Positions 26,676 through 35,462 of a stretch of DNA of 64,000 nt are shown in pieces. The notes beneath the pieces were generated by a model that saw nothing but the letters and a program-made list of their open reading frames with translations, ran no database searches and was not told where the DNA came from. Each line of letters begins with the position of its first letter. Position 1 is the stretch's first letter. The translations under genes were made by a program, and so were the position numbers. Origin of the DNA: PZPK01 sp963974595 (GTDB lineage Bacteria > Pseudomonadota > Gammaproteobacteria > Pseudomonadales > Oleiphilaceae); assembly GCA_963974595.1 (NCBI GenBank), contig CAXBDA010000002.1, positions 1 to 64,000 of the forward strand, written 5' to 3'.

Positions 26676-27521
26676 ATGCCAACAACGAATGAGTCGGATG
26701 ATTATAAGCAGTTTAGAGTCTTCTTAGAGGAGGCTTGTGGTATTTTGCTGGGTGATAATAAAGCTTACCTAGTGAATAGCCGTCTTAAATCTGTGCTTCA
26801 GAAGCATGACTTGGCCAGTTTAAGTCAGCTTGTATCAACGTTAAAAATGTCGGGCAGTAAGCTGTTAAAAGACGATGTAGTCGATGCCATGACAACGAAT
26901 GAGACGCTTTGGTTTCGAGACAATCACCCTTTCCATCTTCTGACGACTAAGCTCTTTCCTGAACTCTGTGAGCAAAAATTTCCCCAAGCTATAAAAATTT
27001 GGTCAGCAGCCTGTTCTACAGGCCAAGAGCCATATTCAATCGCAATCACCGCAAAAGAATTTCAAGATGCCCACCCAGGTAAAATGAATCAAGGCGTTTC
27101 TATTACGGCAACGGATATCTCTCAGACAGTTTTAAATTCTGCCCGGTCTGGCCTTTACGAAATGCTGGCGCTTGGTCGAGGCATGTCTAAAGAACGTTTA
27201 GAACGGTGTTTTGAAGAGCAAAGTGAAGGTAAGTGGAAAATAAAAGCAAACTATCAAAAAGTAATTAATTTTCAGTTGCTGAACCTAATGGAGTCATTCC
27301 AGAAAATTGGCAAAGGTTACGATATTGTTTTTTGTCGAAATGTTTTGATATATTTTTCATCGGAATTAAAGCGAGAGCTATTGATTAAAATGCATCACAG
27401 TTTGAAACCGGGTGGTTATTTATTATTAGGTGCTTCTGAATCTCTTAATGGTTTGTCTGACTACTATGAAATGGAGCAGTGTCGTCCGGGCATTCTTTAT
27501 CGTGCTAAAAGCAAGGCTTGA
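26676..27521 (+). CDS. cheR: Chemotaxis receptor methyltransferase CheR
   Basis: 281 residues. N-terminal helical domain (about 1-85), then the SAM-dependent methyltransferase core: IWSAACSTGQEPYSIAI for SAM binding, ITATDIS, and FCRNVLIYFSSELKRELL followed by LKPGGYLLLGASESL. It methylates glutamates of chemoreceptors with SAM. It lies 99 bases after cheV. The usual next genes, the flgB hook-basal body operon, are absent, and a tRNA gene follows. Confidence 0.96.
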   Translation: MPTTNESDDYKQFRVFLEEACGILLGDNKAYLVNSRLKSVLQKHDLASLSQLVSTLKMSGSKLLKDDVVDAMTTNETLWFRDNHPFHLLTTKLFPELCEQKFPQAIKIWSAACSTGQEPYSIAITAKEFQDAHPGKMNQGVSITATDISQTVLNSARSGLYEMLALGRGMSKERLERCFEEQSEGKWKIKANYQKVINFQLLNLMESFQKIGKGYDIVFCRNVLIYFSSELKRELLIKMHHSLKPGGYLLLGASESLNGLSDYYEMEQCRPGILYRAKSKA

Positions 27522-27631
27522 TGGCTTGCATTCATATGGTTGCTGGTTTAGAGTAGCGCCCGTCTTGAAATGTGGCACATACTTGTTACTTCAAGAGCTT
27601 ATAAACGCTTATTAATCAATGAGCGTTTGCT

Positions 27632-27721
27632 GGTGAGGTGTCCGAGTGGCTGAAGGAGCACGCCTGGAAAGTGTGTAACGGGTTAAACCGTTCGAGGGTT
27701 CGAATCCCTCCCTCACCGCCA
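27632..27721 (+). tRNA. tRNA-Ser(GGA)
   Basis: 90 bases including the encoded CCA. Acceptor GGTGAGG pairs with CCTCACC before the G discriminator. The D arm, a long class II variable arm (GTGTAACGGGTTAAACCGTT region) and the T arm GAGGG-TTCGAAT-CCCTC are present. The anticodon loop CTGGAAA places GGA at 27666-27668. Confidence 0.97.
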
Positions 27722-27827
27722 TGATAACCTATTGATTTTAAACGCTTCAACATATCTCAAGAGCCGCTTGAAACGAATTTGGAATATTTTTAAGGGGTTT
27801 CTGTCCTTTCCTGTCTTCTTTAAAGTC

Positions 27828-27896
27828 ACAAATAATAATAGGGTCCACTATAATAGTGGTCGGTGATAGATGAGAATCATTAACGTTATTATTTGT
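27828..27896. repeat. Nested inverted repeats with a Fur-box-like core
   Basis: Outer arms ACAAATAATAA (27828-27838) and TTATTATTTGT (27886-27896) are a perfect inverted repeat around a 47-base spacer. Inside lies the palindrome CCACTATAATAGTGG (27845-27859). At 27865-27883 the sequence includes GATGAGAATCATTAAC, close to the AATGATAATCATTATC half of the Fur consensus. It precedes the ABC1-kinase gene by about 95 bases. Fur control is a guess. Confidence 0.4.
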
Positions 27897-27989
27897 CACC
27901 AGCTCTAATACTGCTAAAGATTGCTTTTCCGCTTCGTCACCATTATAAATGTTTCTTTGTTTTATCGTATTTTATATTGAGTCAGACTT

Positions 27990-29291
27990 ATGTCTAAAAA
28001 AACAATTACATCTAGAAGTGGTCGCTTTCTAAAACTTGCTGGTATGACGGCTTCTGTAGCGGGCCGGTATGCGTCTGAGCGTGTTCAATCCGTATTTTCT
28101 GCAGATGATGAAGTTGATGCCAGAAAAAAAATCGCTTACGGGAAAATGGCCGATGATATTGTGGGGACCTTGGGTGAGCTCAAAGGCGCTGTGATGAAAA
28201 TAGGTCAAATAGCCTCTCAGACACAGGATTTACTGCCGAAAGAATTTTCTGAAGCACTTAAGAAGCTTCAAAAAGAAGCGCCGCCTGTCGATTTTTCTGT
28301 TATTAAAAACCAGATTGAATCCGAGCTTGGCGGGCCGTTAGAAACGTTTTATAAGTCTTTCGACAAGGCACCGTTTGCATCAGCTTCAATTGGGCAGGTG
28401 CATAGAGCGATCACCCATGCTGATCAAAATGTGGTTGTTAAAGTTCAGTACCCAGGTGTGGATAGATCATGTGACTCGGATTTAAAACAGTTAAGGTTAA
28501 CCTTAAAATTAGGTGGCTTGTTAAAGCTACCCAAAGAAAGTGTTGATGCGCTCTTTACTGAAATTCAAGAGCGTTTGCATGAAGAGTTGGATTATATAAA
28601 CGAGGCTAAAAATATTCGTTTATTTTGGTCTTTCCATAAGGATCATTCAAATATTGTGGTGCCTGAAGTTTATGATGAGTTATCGACACGGCATATTTTA
28701 ACATTAGAGTATCTTCAAGGTGATCATGCTGATGAATTGGTAGATAAAGGTTATTCTCAAGCTGAGATTAACCAGCTAGGTGAGAGTCTATTTTCGATGC
28801 TTGCTCAGCATCTTTTCGAATTTCAGAAAATACATGGAGACCCGCATCCAGGTAATTTTGCTTTTCGAAAGGGGGGTGAAATCATCATTTATGATTTTGG
28901 TTGCATCAAGATTCTTAAGCCTGAAATTGTAGAGGCATATAAAAATGTAATACAAGCGAGTTTGGCTGAAAATTACGATGCTGTGGATGATGCATTGAAA
29001 CGTTTAGGTGCGAGAGTGGATGGAAAAGTGTCGCCTGGGGAAGATTATTATAGGGTATGGCGGAATATATTTTTTGAGCCCTTTTTGGTTAATAGTGGTT
29101 ATGACTTCAAGGAAGCAAAGCTTCATGTAGATGTGGCGAAGAATACTTCGCTATTGTTTAAGTATTTATCTCACTTTAAGCCGCCTGTTGAAAGCTTATA
29201 TATCGATCGGATGATTAGTGGTCATTATTGGTTAATTAAAAGTATGGGAGTTAAGGCTAATTTTCTTTCGATATTGAATCGATATATTTAA
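27990..29291 (+). CDS. ABC1/AarF (UbiB-like) atypical kinase
   Basis: 433 residues. The ABC1 signature is complete: the KxGQ motif in GELKGAVMKIGQIASQTQDLLP, an alanine-rich nucleotide loop in FASASIGQVHRA, the catalytic segment HGDPHPGNFAF and the metal-binding YDFG in IYDFGCIK. Members of this family (UbiB, Coq8) act as ATPases or kinases in ubiquinone biosynthesis or lipid homeostasis. This copy lacks UbiB's two C-terminal membrane helices and does not lie in a ubi operon, so it is probably a paralogue, not UbiB itself. Confidence 0.88.
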   Translation: MSKKTITSRSGRFLKLAGMTASVAGRYASERVQSVFSADDEVDARKKIAYGKMADDIVGTLGELKGAVMKIGQIASQTQDLLPKEFSEALKKLQKEAPPVDFSVIKNQIESELGGPLETFYKSFDKAPFASASIGQVHRAITHADQNVVVKVQYPGVDRSCDSDLKQLRLTLKLGGLLKLPKESVDALFTEIQERLHEELDYINEAKNIRLFWSFHKDHSNIVVPEVYDELSTRHILTLEYLQGDHADELVDKGYSQAEINQLGESLFSMLAQHLFEFQKIHGDPHPGNFAFRKGGEIIIYDFGCIKILKPEIVEAYKNVIQASLAENYDAVDDALKRLGARVDGKVSPGEDYYRVWRNIFFEPFLVNSGYDFKEAKLHVDVAKNTSLLFKYLSHFKPPVESLYIDRMISGHYWLIKSMGVKANFLSILNRYI

Positions 29292-29396
29292 GTTGAGCTT
29301 TTATTGATGAGCAGGCTGTGTTTGTTTTTGCATCATTCAATAATGATAAAGCCAAGACCTTAACTGTTTAAAGGTCTTAGCTTGCTGTAACGCTGT

Positions 29397-30374
29397 TTAT
29401 ATGAAATTACTAATAATGGCGCCTGCCGCGATAATAATTGCAGTGATGGCGAGAAGGTTCGCTTTTTTTGCTTGGCTGATATAAGGCGCAATATCTTGTT
29501 GTACTTGAATTTGTGCCTGAGCGGCACTCACTTTTGCAGCTACCGCTTCCGCGGCACTCATGGCGGCTTTTTCAGCTTTTTCAGCGCCAGACTCACCGCC
29601 ACTTTGTGCTGCAATTTGTTTGATTTGCTCAAGTGCTTTTGGAGATAGCTCCGCTTTTTGTTCTAGTAAGTTTCGAATGCTTTTTATTTCACTGGTTATC
29701 TGTGTTTGCAGTTGCGTGTTTGTCTGGCGCAAGCTTGCATCCAGTACTGCTTGTGATACCAAGTTAATATTCTGGTCTTGTCTGGCTGTAAGCTTACGAA
29801 TATCGCTTTTATTTTCTTGGGTATTCGTTTCAAGTTTTTGAAGTGTCGTACTTAATGGTTGCAGGGCATCTTCTAATGCACGTGAAATCAGTTTGGCCGA
29901 TACTTCCTCGATTAGTTCTTTACTCATTTCTTCTTCCTCTTCCTCGACTGAGGTAATGGCTGGCTGCGGTTGATCCATTGCTGTATCAGAAGCTTTTATG
30001 GCGATATTGTTGAGTTCATCAATCAGTTCTTTTAAACGTTCTGGTTTGGCTGGTTTGCCTAGCATGCCGTAAGCACCGGAGTCTTTAACTTCGGCCTCAT
30101 AGGCATCGCCTTCTTTAGATGTATACATCAAAATTGGGATATGGCTGGTTAAGGGGTTTTTGGTTATTTCGCGAGTTGTTTCTAATCCATTCATCCCGGG
30201 CATCATGTGGTCCATGAAGATGACATCAGGAAGTGGGTTGCTTGCTAAATAGCTAATAGCCTCTTCACCAGACTCCACCATGTTGACGTCTAGACCATTT
30301 TTCTGCACTAAACGGCTCAGCATAATACGTGCAGATTTTGAATCATCAATGACTAATGCTGTGCTGACAGCCAT
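29397..30374 (-). CDS. Response regulator with coiled-coil and C-terminal membrane anchor
   Basis: 325 residues from ATG 30374 (MAVSTALVIDDSKSAR). The receiver domain covers about 1-120, with the acidic pair in VIDDS, the phospho-acceptor Asp in VIFMDHMMPGMNG and the conserved Lys in GMLGKPAKPE. It is followed by an acidic patch (EEEEEEMSKEL), a long Gln/Glu/Ala-rich coiled coil and a final hydrophobic segment (about 305-325, LLAITAIIIAAGAIISNFI). There is no DNA-binding or enzymatic output domain. The layout predicts a cytoplasmic regulator tethered to the inner membrane by its tail. Its cognate kinase is not evident nearby. Confidence 0.85.
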   Translation of the reverse strand: MAVSTALVIDDSKSARIMLSRLVQKNGLDVNMVESGEEAISYLASNPLPDVIFMDHMMPGMNGLETTREITKNPLTSHIPILMYTSKEGDAYEAEVKDSGAYGMLGKPAKPERLKELIDELNNIAIKASDTAMDQPQPAITSVEEEEEEMSKELIEEVSAKLISRALEDALQPLSTTLQKLETNTQENKSDIRKLTARQDQNINLVSQAVLDASLRQTNTQLQTQITSEIKSIRNLLEQKAELSPKALEQIKQIAAQSGGESGAEKAEKAAMSAAEAVAAKVSAAQAQIQVQQDIAPYISQAKKANLLAITAIIIAAGAIISNFI

Positions 30375-30450
30375 GTTCGCTCCTAAAAACAATTCGTAGT
30401 TCCTTAAAGCATAGATGATTTTGAGATAAGTAGGGTTATTTTTAGTGAAT

Positions 30451-31122
30451 TTACGCTAAAAAAAGTTGCTTGAGCTCAGAAGGATGCGCAATGGTATATT
30501 TTGCCTGCCAGCTGAGTACTTCGGATTTATTATTTATATAACCGTACTTTGCTGCAACCGTCACCATGTTTGCTGCATTGCCAGCGCTTATATCTCTTTC
30601 GTGATCGCCAACGTAGACAGTATGTTTAAGTTGAATATTGAGTTTTCTTGCCGCTATAAACATGGATTCTGGGTCAGGCTTAGGCTGGGCAACGTCGTCG
30701 GCACAAAGTAATAGCGAGCATCTGTTTTCTAAATTTAACTTGTGTAAAAGTACTTCGCTAAATTTTCTAGGTTTATTGGTGATAATTCCCCAAGGTATTT
30801 TTTTAGCTTCACAGGCGAGTAAAATTTCGTTCATGCCATTAAATAGTTTGGCATGATCACCCACAATATTGATATATTCTTCTAAAAGTTCTTGACGATA
30901 CTGCTCAAAACGTTCTTCTCCTTCTGAACCTCCAAACGCAAGTTGGGTTAATGCCCTGGCTCCATTTGATACGGTGTTACGAATTGACCGCTCATCCAAG
31001 GCTTTAAAGCCGTGCTTGATGCGTTGATTATTTAAAACAACAATAAAATCAGCGGCACTATCGACTAATGTTCCATCTAGATCAAACAGGAGAGCCTCGA
31101 TTTTAAGAGCTGACGAACTCAT
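30451..31122 (-). CDS. mupP: HAD phosphatase, probably N-acetylmuramate-6-phosphate phosphatase MupP
   Basis: 223 residues, HAD-IA type: motif I DLDGTLVDS, motif II in ITNKPRKF, the lysine in AQPKPDPE and motif IV in YVGDHERDISAGNAA. Sequence alone also fits Gph phosphoglycolate phosphatase. The context decides for MupP: mtaD-ubiG-phosphatase is the order seen around mupP in Pseudomonas, where it feeds the AmgK-MurU peptidoglycan recycling route. It overlaps ubiG by four bases (ATGA). Confidence 0.75.
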   Translation of the reverse strand: MSSSALKIEALLFDLDGTLVDSAADFIVVLNNQRIKHGFKALDERSIRNTVSNGARALTQLAFGGSEGEERFEQYRQELLEEYINIVGDHAKLFNGMNEILLACEAKKIPWGIITNKPRKFSEVLLHKLNLENRCSLLLCADDVAQPKPDPESMFIAARKLNIQLKHTVYVGDHERDISAGNAANMVTVAAKYGYINNKSEVLSWQAKYTIAHPSELKQLFLA

Positions 31123-31850
31123 TCTGGCTTACTTGCATGCACTAAATAATTAACATCCACATCTCTTGCGAGTTTGTAGTTCTTTAATAAGGGGTTGTAT
31201 GTCATTCCGGTAATATCGTGAAAATTCAAGCCTGCCAAGCGTACATAGTGCGTAAGTTCGGAAGGTTTAATGAATTTCTTGTATTCGTGAGTGCCTTTTG
31301 GCAGCATTTTTAATATATGCTCTGCACCAACGATAGCGAATAAAAATGCTTTTGGGTTTCGGTTTATGGTCGATAAAAACAATTGCCCACCGGGTTTGAG
31401 TAGTTTTGCGCACGCTGTAATGACAGATGCTGGGTTAGGTACATGTTCAAGCATTTCCAAGCATGTAACGACATCAAAGTGACCCGCTTCTTGTTCGGCT
31501 AATTCTTCAACGGTTATTTGTCTGTAGTCAACTTCGACACCGGACTCAAGGCCGTGCAAGCGCGCAACAGATAAAGGTGCTTCACCCATGTCGACGCCTA
31601 AAACAGTTGCCCCCCTTTGAGCCATGCCTTCAGATAATATGCCGCCGCCGCAACCAATATCGACAACTTTTTTTCCGGCTAATGACGCACGCTCATCAAT
31701 ATAGTTTAAACGCAGCGGGTTAATATCATGTAGTGGCTTGAATTCACTTTCCTTGTCCCACCAACGACTCGCCAGTGCTTCAAATTTTGCTATTTCATCG
31801 TGATCTACGTTAACTCTTGTTCGGGTTGAACTGGGTGTCGCTTGATTCAT
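31119..31850 (-). CDS. ubiG: Ubiquinone biosynthesis O-methyltransferase UbiG
   Basis: 243 residues, the usual length. SAM-binding motif I is VVDIGCGGGILSEGMA, and SRWWDKESEFKPLHDINPLRLNYI at the N terminus and STINRNPKAFLFAIVGAEHIL are typical of UbiG. It performs the two O-methylations of ubiquinone synthesis near the inner membrane. It sits between mtaD (74 bases upstream) and mupP (overlapping), a conserved order in Pseudomonas relatives. Confidence 0.97.
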   Translation of the reverse strand: MNQATPSSTRTRVNVDHDEIAKFEALASRWWDKESEFKPLHDINPLRLNYIDERASLAGKKVVDIGCGGGILSEGMAQRGATVLGVDMGEAPLSVARLHGLESGVEVDYRQITVEELAEQEAGHFDVVTCLEMLEHVPNPASVITACAKLLKPGGQLFLSTINRNPKAFLFAIVGAEHILKMLPKGTHEYKKFIKPSELTHYVRLAGLNFHDITGMTYNPLLKNYKLARDVDVNYLVHASKPE

Positions 31851-31924
31851 GTTTGCTGCTCAATAGATTGGTTAAACAAAAAATAGCTTAAAAATGTCAT
31901 CTAAAAGTATTTATGGATGATAGT

Positions 31925-33256
31925 TTATGTTTGTTGGATTTTTTCTGCCCATTCTTGGGCATTTTTCAAAATGGCGGCTTCATTAATGTGAGTGAGATTA
32001 CCCTCTTTTAATAGATGTTTACCCTGTATCCAATGGTCAGATACTTGTTGTGAGTTTATCGAATACACAATATCCGAATGAATATTATAACTGGGTCGGC
32101 TATTTAACTTATTTAAATCTATGGCGATAAAGTCAGCTGATTTTCCTGGCTCCAGTGAGCCAGTGATATGTTCAATACCCAATGCTTTAGCGCCATTAAT
32201 TGTCGCTGCTTCTATTGCGGTGACGGCATCGAATGCCGACGCATCCTGAGCAATTGCTTTGGCGATAAGTGCGGCGGTACGCATTTCCCCAAACATATCT
32301 AAATCATTATTACTTGCCGCGCCATCTGTACCCAAGGCAATATTGATGTTTTGTTTGAGGAGCTTGTCAGTTTCACAAAAACCACTCGCCAGTTTAAGGT
32401 TGGATTCTGGGCAATGAATGATATGAGCACGACTATTTTTAAGAATGGTTATATCTTGATCAGTAAGTGCTGTCATGTGCACGCACTGTAATGCTAGGTC
32501 GTGGCTAATTAAACCGAGGTTTGCTAGTCGCTGAATGGGGCGAAGACCTGAATTTGTTATAGCTTCATCGACTTCGAATTGGGTTTCATGTAAGTGAATT
32601 TGTACGGGGATATTTTTTTCAATAGCCAATTTCTTGATTTCTTGTAGAGGCCCGTTTGATACAGTATAGGGAGCATGTGGGCCTAGCGCTATTTGAATGC
32701 TTTTGCTGTCTTTGTATTGTTCGTGAAGCGCAAGAGATTTTTGAATGTACTCTTCAGGGCCCGAACCCCAAGCAGTAGGGAAGTCTAGAATAGGGCAGCA
32801 AAGCTGTGCGCGTATGCCCATTTCTGTAGCCGCTTTTGCCGCCATTTCAGGGAAAAAATACATATCACTAAAGCAGCTTGTACCGCTGCGGATCATCTCG
32901 GCAATGGCTAGTTTTGTGCCGTCATACACAAATTCTTCAGATACCCATTTGCCTTCAGCTGGCCAGATATGGTCATTGAGCCACACCATTAAAGGTAAGT
33001 CATCTGCTAAACCTCGAAATAGTGTCATGGCAGCATGGCCATGCGCATTAATTAGACCGGGCATAATAACGTGAGTGTTAACGCTATGATTTTGAGAGGA
33101 AGAAAAGAGAGCTTCGCATTCCTTTTGTGGCAGTATGGCGAGTATTATACCTTTATCTACAACAATTGCATGATTTGTCAGTGCCAGCCCTTTAGGGATG
33201 ACTGGTATGATGTGGGAAGCATAAATGATAGAGTCAACGCGTTGTTTTTCAGGCAT
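31925..33256 (-). CDS. mtaD: 5'-methylthioadenosine (or SAH) deaminase, amidohydrolase family
   Basis: 443 residues from ATG 33256; a GTG three codons earlier (33265) is an alternative, and neither has a clear ribosome binding site. Metal-dependent amidohydrolase fold: HxH in GLINAHGHAAMTLFRG, the third His in IHLHETQFEV, the fourth in CVHM and the Asp in LGTDGAASNNDLDMF. The family is often named TRZ/ATZ hydrolase; in Pseudomonas the orthologous position encodes an MTA deaminase, which makes methylthioinosine during polyamine by-product recycling. It heads the mtaD-ubiG-mupP group. Confidence 0.85.
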   Translation of the reverse strand: MPEKQRVDSIIYASHIIPVIPKGLALTNHAIVVDKGIILAILPQKECEALFSSSQNHSVNTHVIMPGLINAHGHAAMTLFRGLADDLPLMVWLNDHIWPAEGKWVSEEFVYDGTKLAIAEMIRSGTSCFSDMYFFPEMAAKAATEMGIRAQLCCPILDFPTAWGSGPEEYIQKSLALHEQYKDSKSIQIALGPHAPYTVSNGPLQEIKKLAIEKNIPVQIHLHETQFEVDEAITNSGLRPIQRLANLGLISHDLALQCVHMTALTDQDITILKNSRAHIIHCPESNLKLASGFCETDKLLKQNINIALGTDGAASNNDLDMFGEMRTAALIAKAIAQDASAFDAVTAIEAATINGAKALGIEHITGSLEPGKSADFIAIDLNKLNSRPSYNIHSDIVYSINSQQVSDHWIQGKHLLKEGNLTHINEAAILKNAQEWAEKIQQT

Positions 33257-33393
33257 AACAGTCACTGGGTATGTTGTTTTTTGAAAGACTTTGCAGTATA
33301 CCTTTTATCAATGTGCAATCAATGCCAAGTGATAAAGACAAGGTGTTATGCTTTAGGTAATTGTTTGCTGTTATTAAACCATAGTGGTGCGGT

Positions 33394-35094
33394 ATGAATA
33401 CAAATCAGACAGATATAGAACCTGAAAAAACTGATAATGTAGCTGAAGCTGTTAAAAATCAGCCTGAAAGCAGTGGAACAGTTAAGGTATCTGATACAAA
33501 GCACGAGCTTAAGCTAAAAGTAACTAATTGGTGGCATCAAGAAAAAGATAAAATTGCCCAAGGCGGTATGTTGAAGTTTCTACAAGAAAATAAAGACCGT
33601 TTTGATAAAACCTTGAGCAGCATCCATCAAAATAATTTTTTCTACCGTCTAACAAGTCGGCTCTTTGCTTTGGTCTCTATTTTGGCTGGCTGGGTTGATA
33701 AGACAAAAGATTTTATTTTGAGTTTGTTTTTAAGGCTCCCGGCACCTTCAGTTATAAAAAGATTTCTTCAGTCGGCGGTTGACGCCATTAATTTCAAGGG
33801 CTTAGTCGGGTTTATTAATGCCAAATTCTATTCATTAAAAAATGCACCACATCATTTACCGTCTTTGCAAATATTTGAAGATATGCTTTCGCATGCTAAA
33901 AAAGAGGGTTTTGATGTAAAAAAATATTTTCCTGATTTATCTAAAAAATATCAATATCGTAAACAGCAGCTTTTACAGCACTCCTTTTTTAAAGAGTTTT
34001 CTAAAACCTGGATAGAAAAAGTACTCGCCACTCCTTTTTCTATTAGCCGTTCCTTATCCCCTGTTTTGCCAGATTCGCGTTTATGGCATAAATTCTTCGA
34101 TATTCTGGAGCGCAGACACATTAAAGACCTAGTGTTGGTCAGTGAATCCGGTCAGCGAACCTCATTTAAACATGACCCTCAATATCTCATTGACTCTTGT
34201 GAGGTAAAGCAGCGCCTTTATCAAGCTTCATTATTAAAGTCTACTGGAAGGCGTGTTTTTATTGTTGGTCACCACGAAAGTTATGTCGGGCCTTACTTGG
34301 TGAGAAGTGTCTTGCGTAGACTTGGATTTGAAAATTTAGCCGCTAACTGTAACACCGTCGTCGGGCCAAAAATGTTTTCCAATATCGTGTTAAAAAATGG
34401 TGCCAGTAATGTCGGCAATTTGTTCTTAACCTTACCCTCCCAAAAAACAACGGTTGTTACTGAAAAGGACTTAGCAACGGCATTAGCTAAAACGGCCAGA
34501 CAAACTCAATTTCTAATTAAAATGCCCAATCAGGTGTTGCGTTTAATCGAAGGTATGAGTTATCACGATTTCATGAATCGCCTTGTCAGGTTTGAGCTTG
34601 TAGGCTTTGAAGAAATAACCAATGAGCTGATACAAGAAGATAAATTAATTGTGCGTGAATATTTCAATTTTGCACATGAGAATCAAGCATTGGATGAGCT
34701 GGAACGTGAAGATTTTGAACTTTTTAAAAAAGTGATGTATGAACCCTTTTTAATTTTCCCGGAAGGTTCTCGCTCCTATATCGATAAAAATGGTGATGTC
34801 ACAATGAAGTATGTGAATCCCCGCTTTATGCAAGCTTACTTGAGGCCTGGCGATGTTATCTTACCGCTTAATTTAGTTGGGGGTTCAGATATAACGAAAG
34901 GCCTTTTATTGAGTGTTGCGACGATGGGTTTATCTGTTGGCGAACCTTATGAAATTTCTCAAGCTATGATTGATGACTATGAAGTAGAAGGGGTCAATGT
35001 TATGCGAAAAATTGCTGCCTTACCTAATATCAAAAAGGTATTCTTTGATGAGGATATTCAGGCACGAACTGGGCTAGGGAAGAATGCAGCATAA
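33394..35094 (+). CDS. PlsB/PlsC-like acyltransferase with altered HX4D motif
   Basis: 566 residues. The C-terminal half fits the glycerol-3-phosphate acyltransferase (LPLAT) superfamily: a block I region at 293-299 (HHESYVG), block III with PEGSRS at 456-461 and a block IV-like LPLNLVGGSD. In active enzymes block I is H-x4-D (for example HRSYLD); here the Asp is replaced by Gly299. The N-terminal 200 residues are charged and helical with no clear domain. It may have an altered mechanism or be a non-catalytic relative. It diverges from mtaD and is followed by a long gap. Confidence 0.7.
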   Translation: MNTNQTDIEPEKTDNVAEAVKNQPESSGTVKVSDTKHELKLKVTNWWHQEKDKIAQGGMLKFLQENKDRFDKTLSSIHQNNFFYRLTSRLFALVSILAGWVDKTKDFILSLFLRLPAPSVIKRFLQSAVDAINFKGLVGFINAKFYSLKNAPHHLPSLQIFEDMLSHAKKEGFDVKKYFPDLSKKYQYRKQQLLQHSFFKEFSKTWIEKVLATPFSISRSLSPVLPDSRLWHKFFDILERRHIKDLVLVSESGQRTSFKHDPQYLIDSCEVKQRLYQASLLKSTGRRVFIVGHHESYVGPYLVRSVLRRLGFENLAANCNTVVGPKMFSNIVLKNGASNVGNLFLTLPSQKTTVVTEKDLATALAKTARQTQFLIKMPNQVLRLIEGMSYHDFMNRLVRFELVGFEEITNELIQEDKLIVREYFNFAHENQALDELEREDFELFKKVMYEPFLIFPEGSRSYIDKNGDVTMKYVNPRFMQAYLRPGDVILPLNLVGGSDITKGLLLSVATMGLSVGEPYEISQAMIDDYEVEGVNVMRKIAALPNIKKVFFDEDIQARTGLGKNAA

Positions 35095-35462
35095 GTCTAT
35101 GCTGCGTTAGAAGTCAGCCTTTGTGCTCATGATATCTATGATAAACGCAGTTATCTTTGTCAATATATGTGGCTTTTTGTGTTTGTTTTGTTATTTTAAA
35201 GTTTAAACTAGTTTCTATATGTTTATTGCAACTGATTGAAAGTTAATGCTTATTTGTTTTATTATAGATTAATAAATAGACCTCTATTCATGAAATTTAT
35301 ATCGAAAATATAATTGATATATTGTATTTATTGTCCTCCTTTCATTAGAATCCACTTCGAAATTAAAACACCATGTCTTTTCACAACTTTTTGAGTTAGC
35401 GATTGAGCTAATTTATTAATTAGAGTGAGTAGGCTTAATTCCTAAACACAAGGGATATTTAA
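35095..35462. other. Promoter region of the isocitrate lyase gene
   Basis: 368 bases, very AT-rich, without a gene. It contains the overlapping palindromes AGTTTAAACT and AAACTAGTTT near 35200-35217 and a run of AT dinucleotides at 35290-35330. AAGGGA lies before the aceA start. I see no sigma-70 pair or operator that I would defend, although a long regulated leader is expected for a glyoxylate-shunt gene. Confidence 0.5.

Noticed and set aside
27573..27588. TGGCAC considered as a sigma-54 -24 box
   Set aside because: The matching -12 GC is absent at the required spacing (TT instead), and the site is downstream of cheR before a tRNA.
27990..29291. ABC1 gene considered as ubiB itself
   Set aside because: It has no C-terminal membrane helices, is shorter than UbiB and is not beside ubiE/ubiJ.
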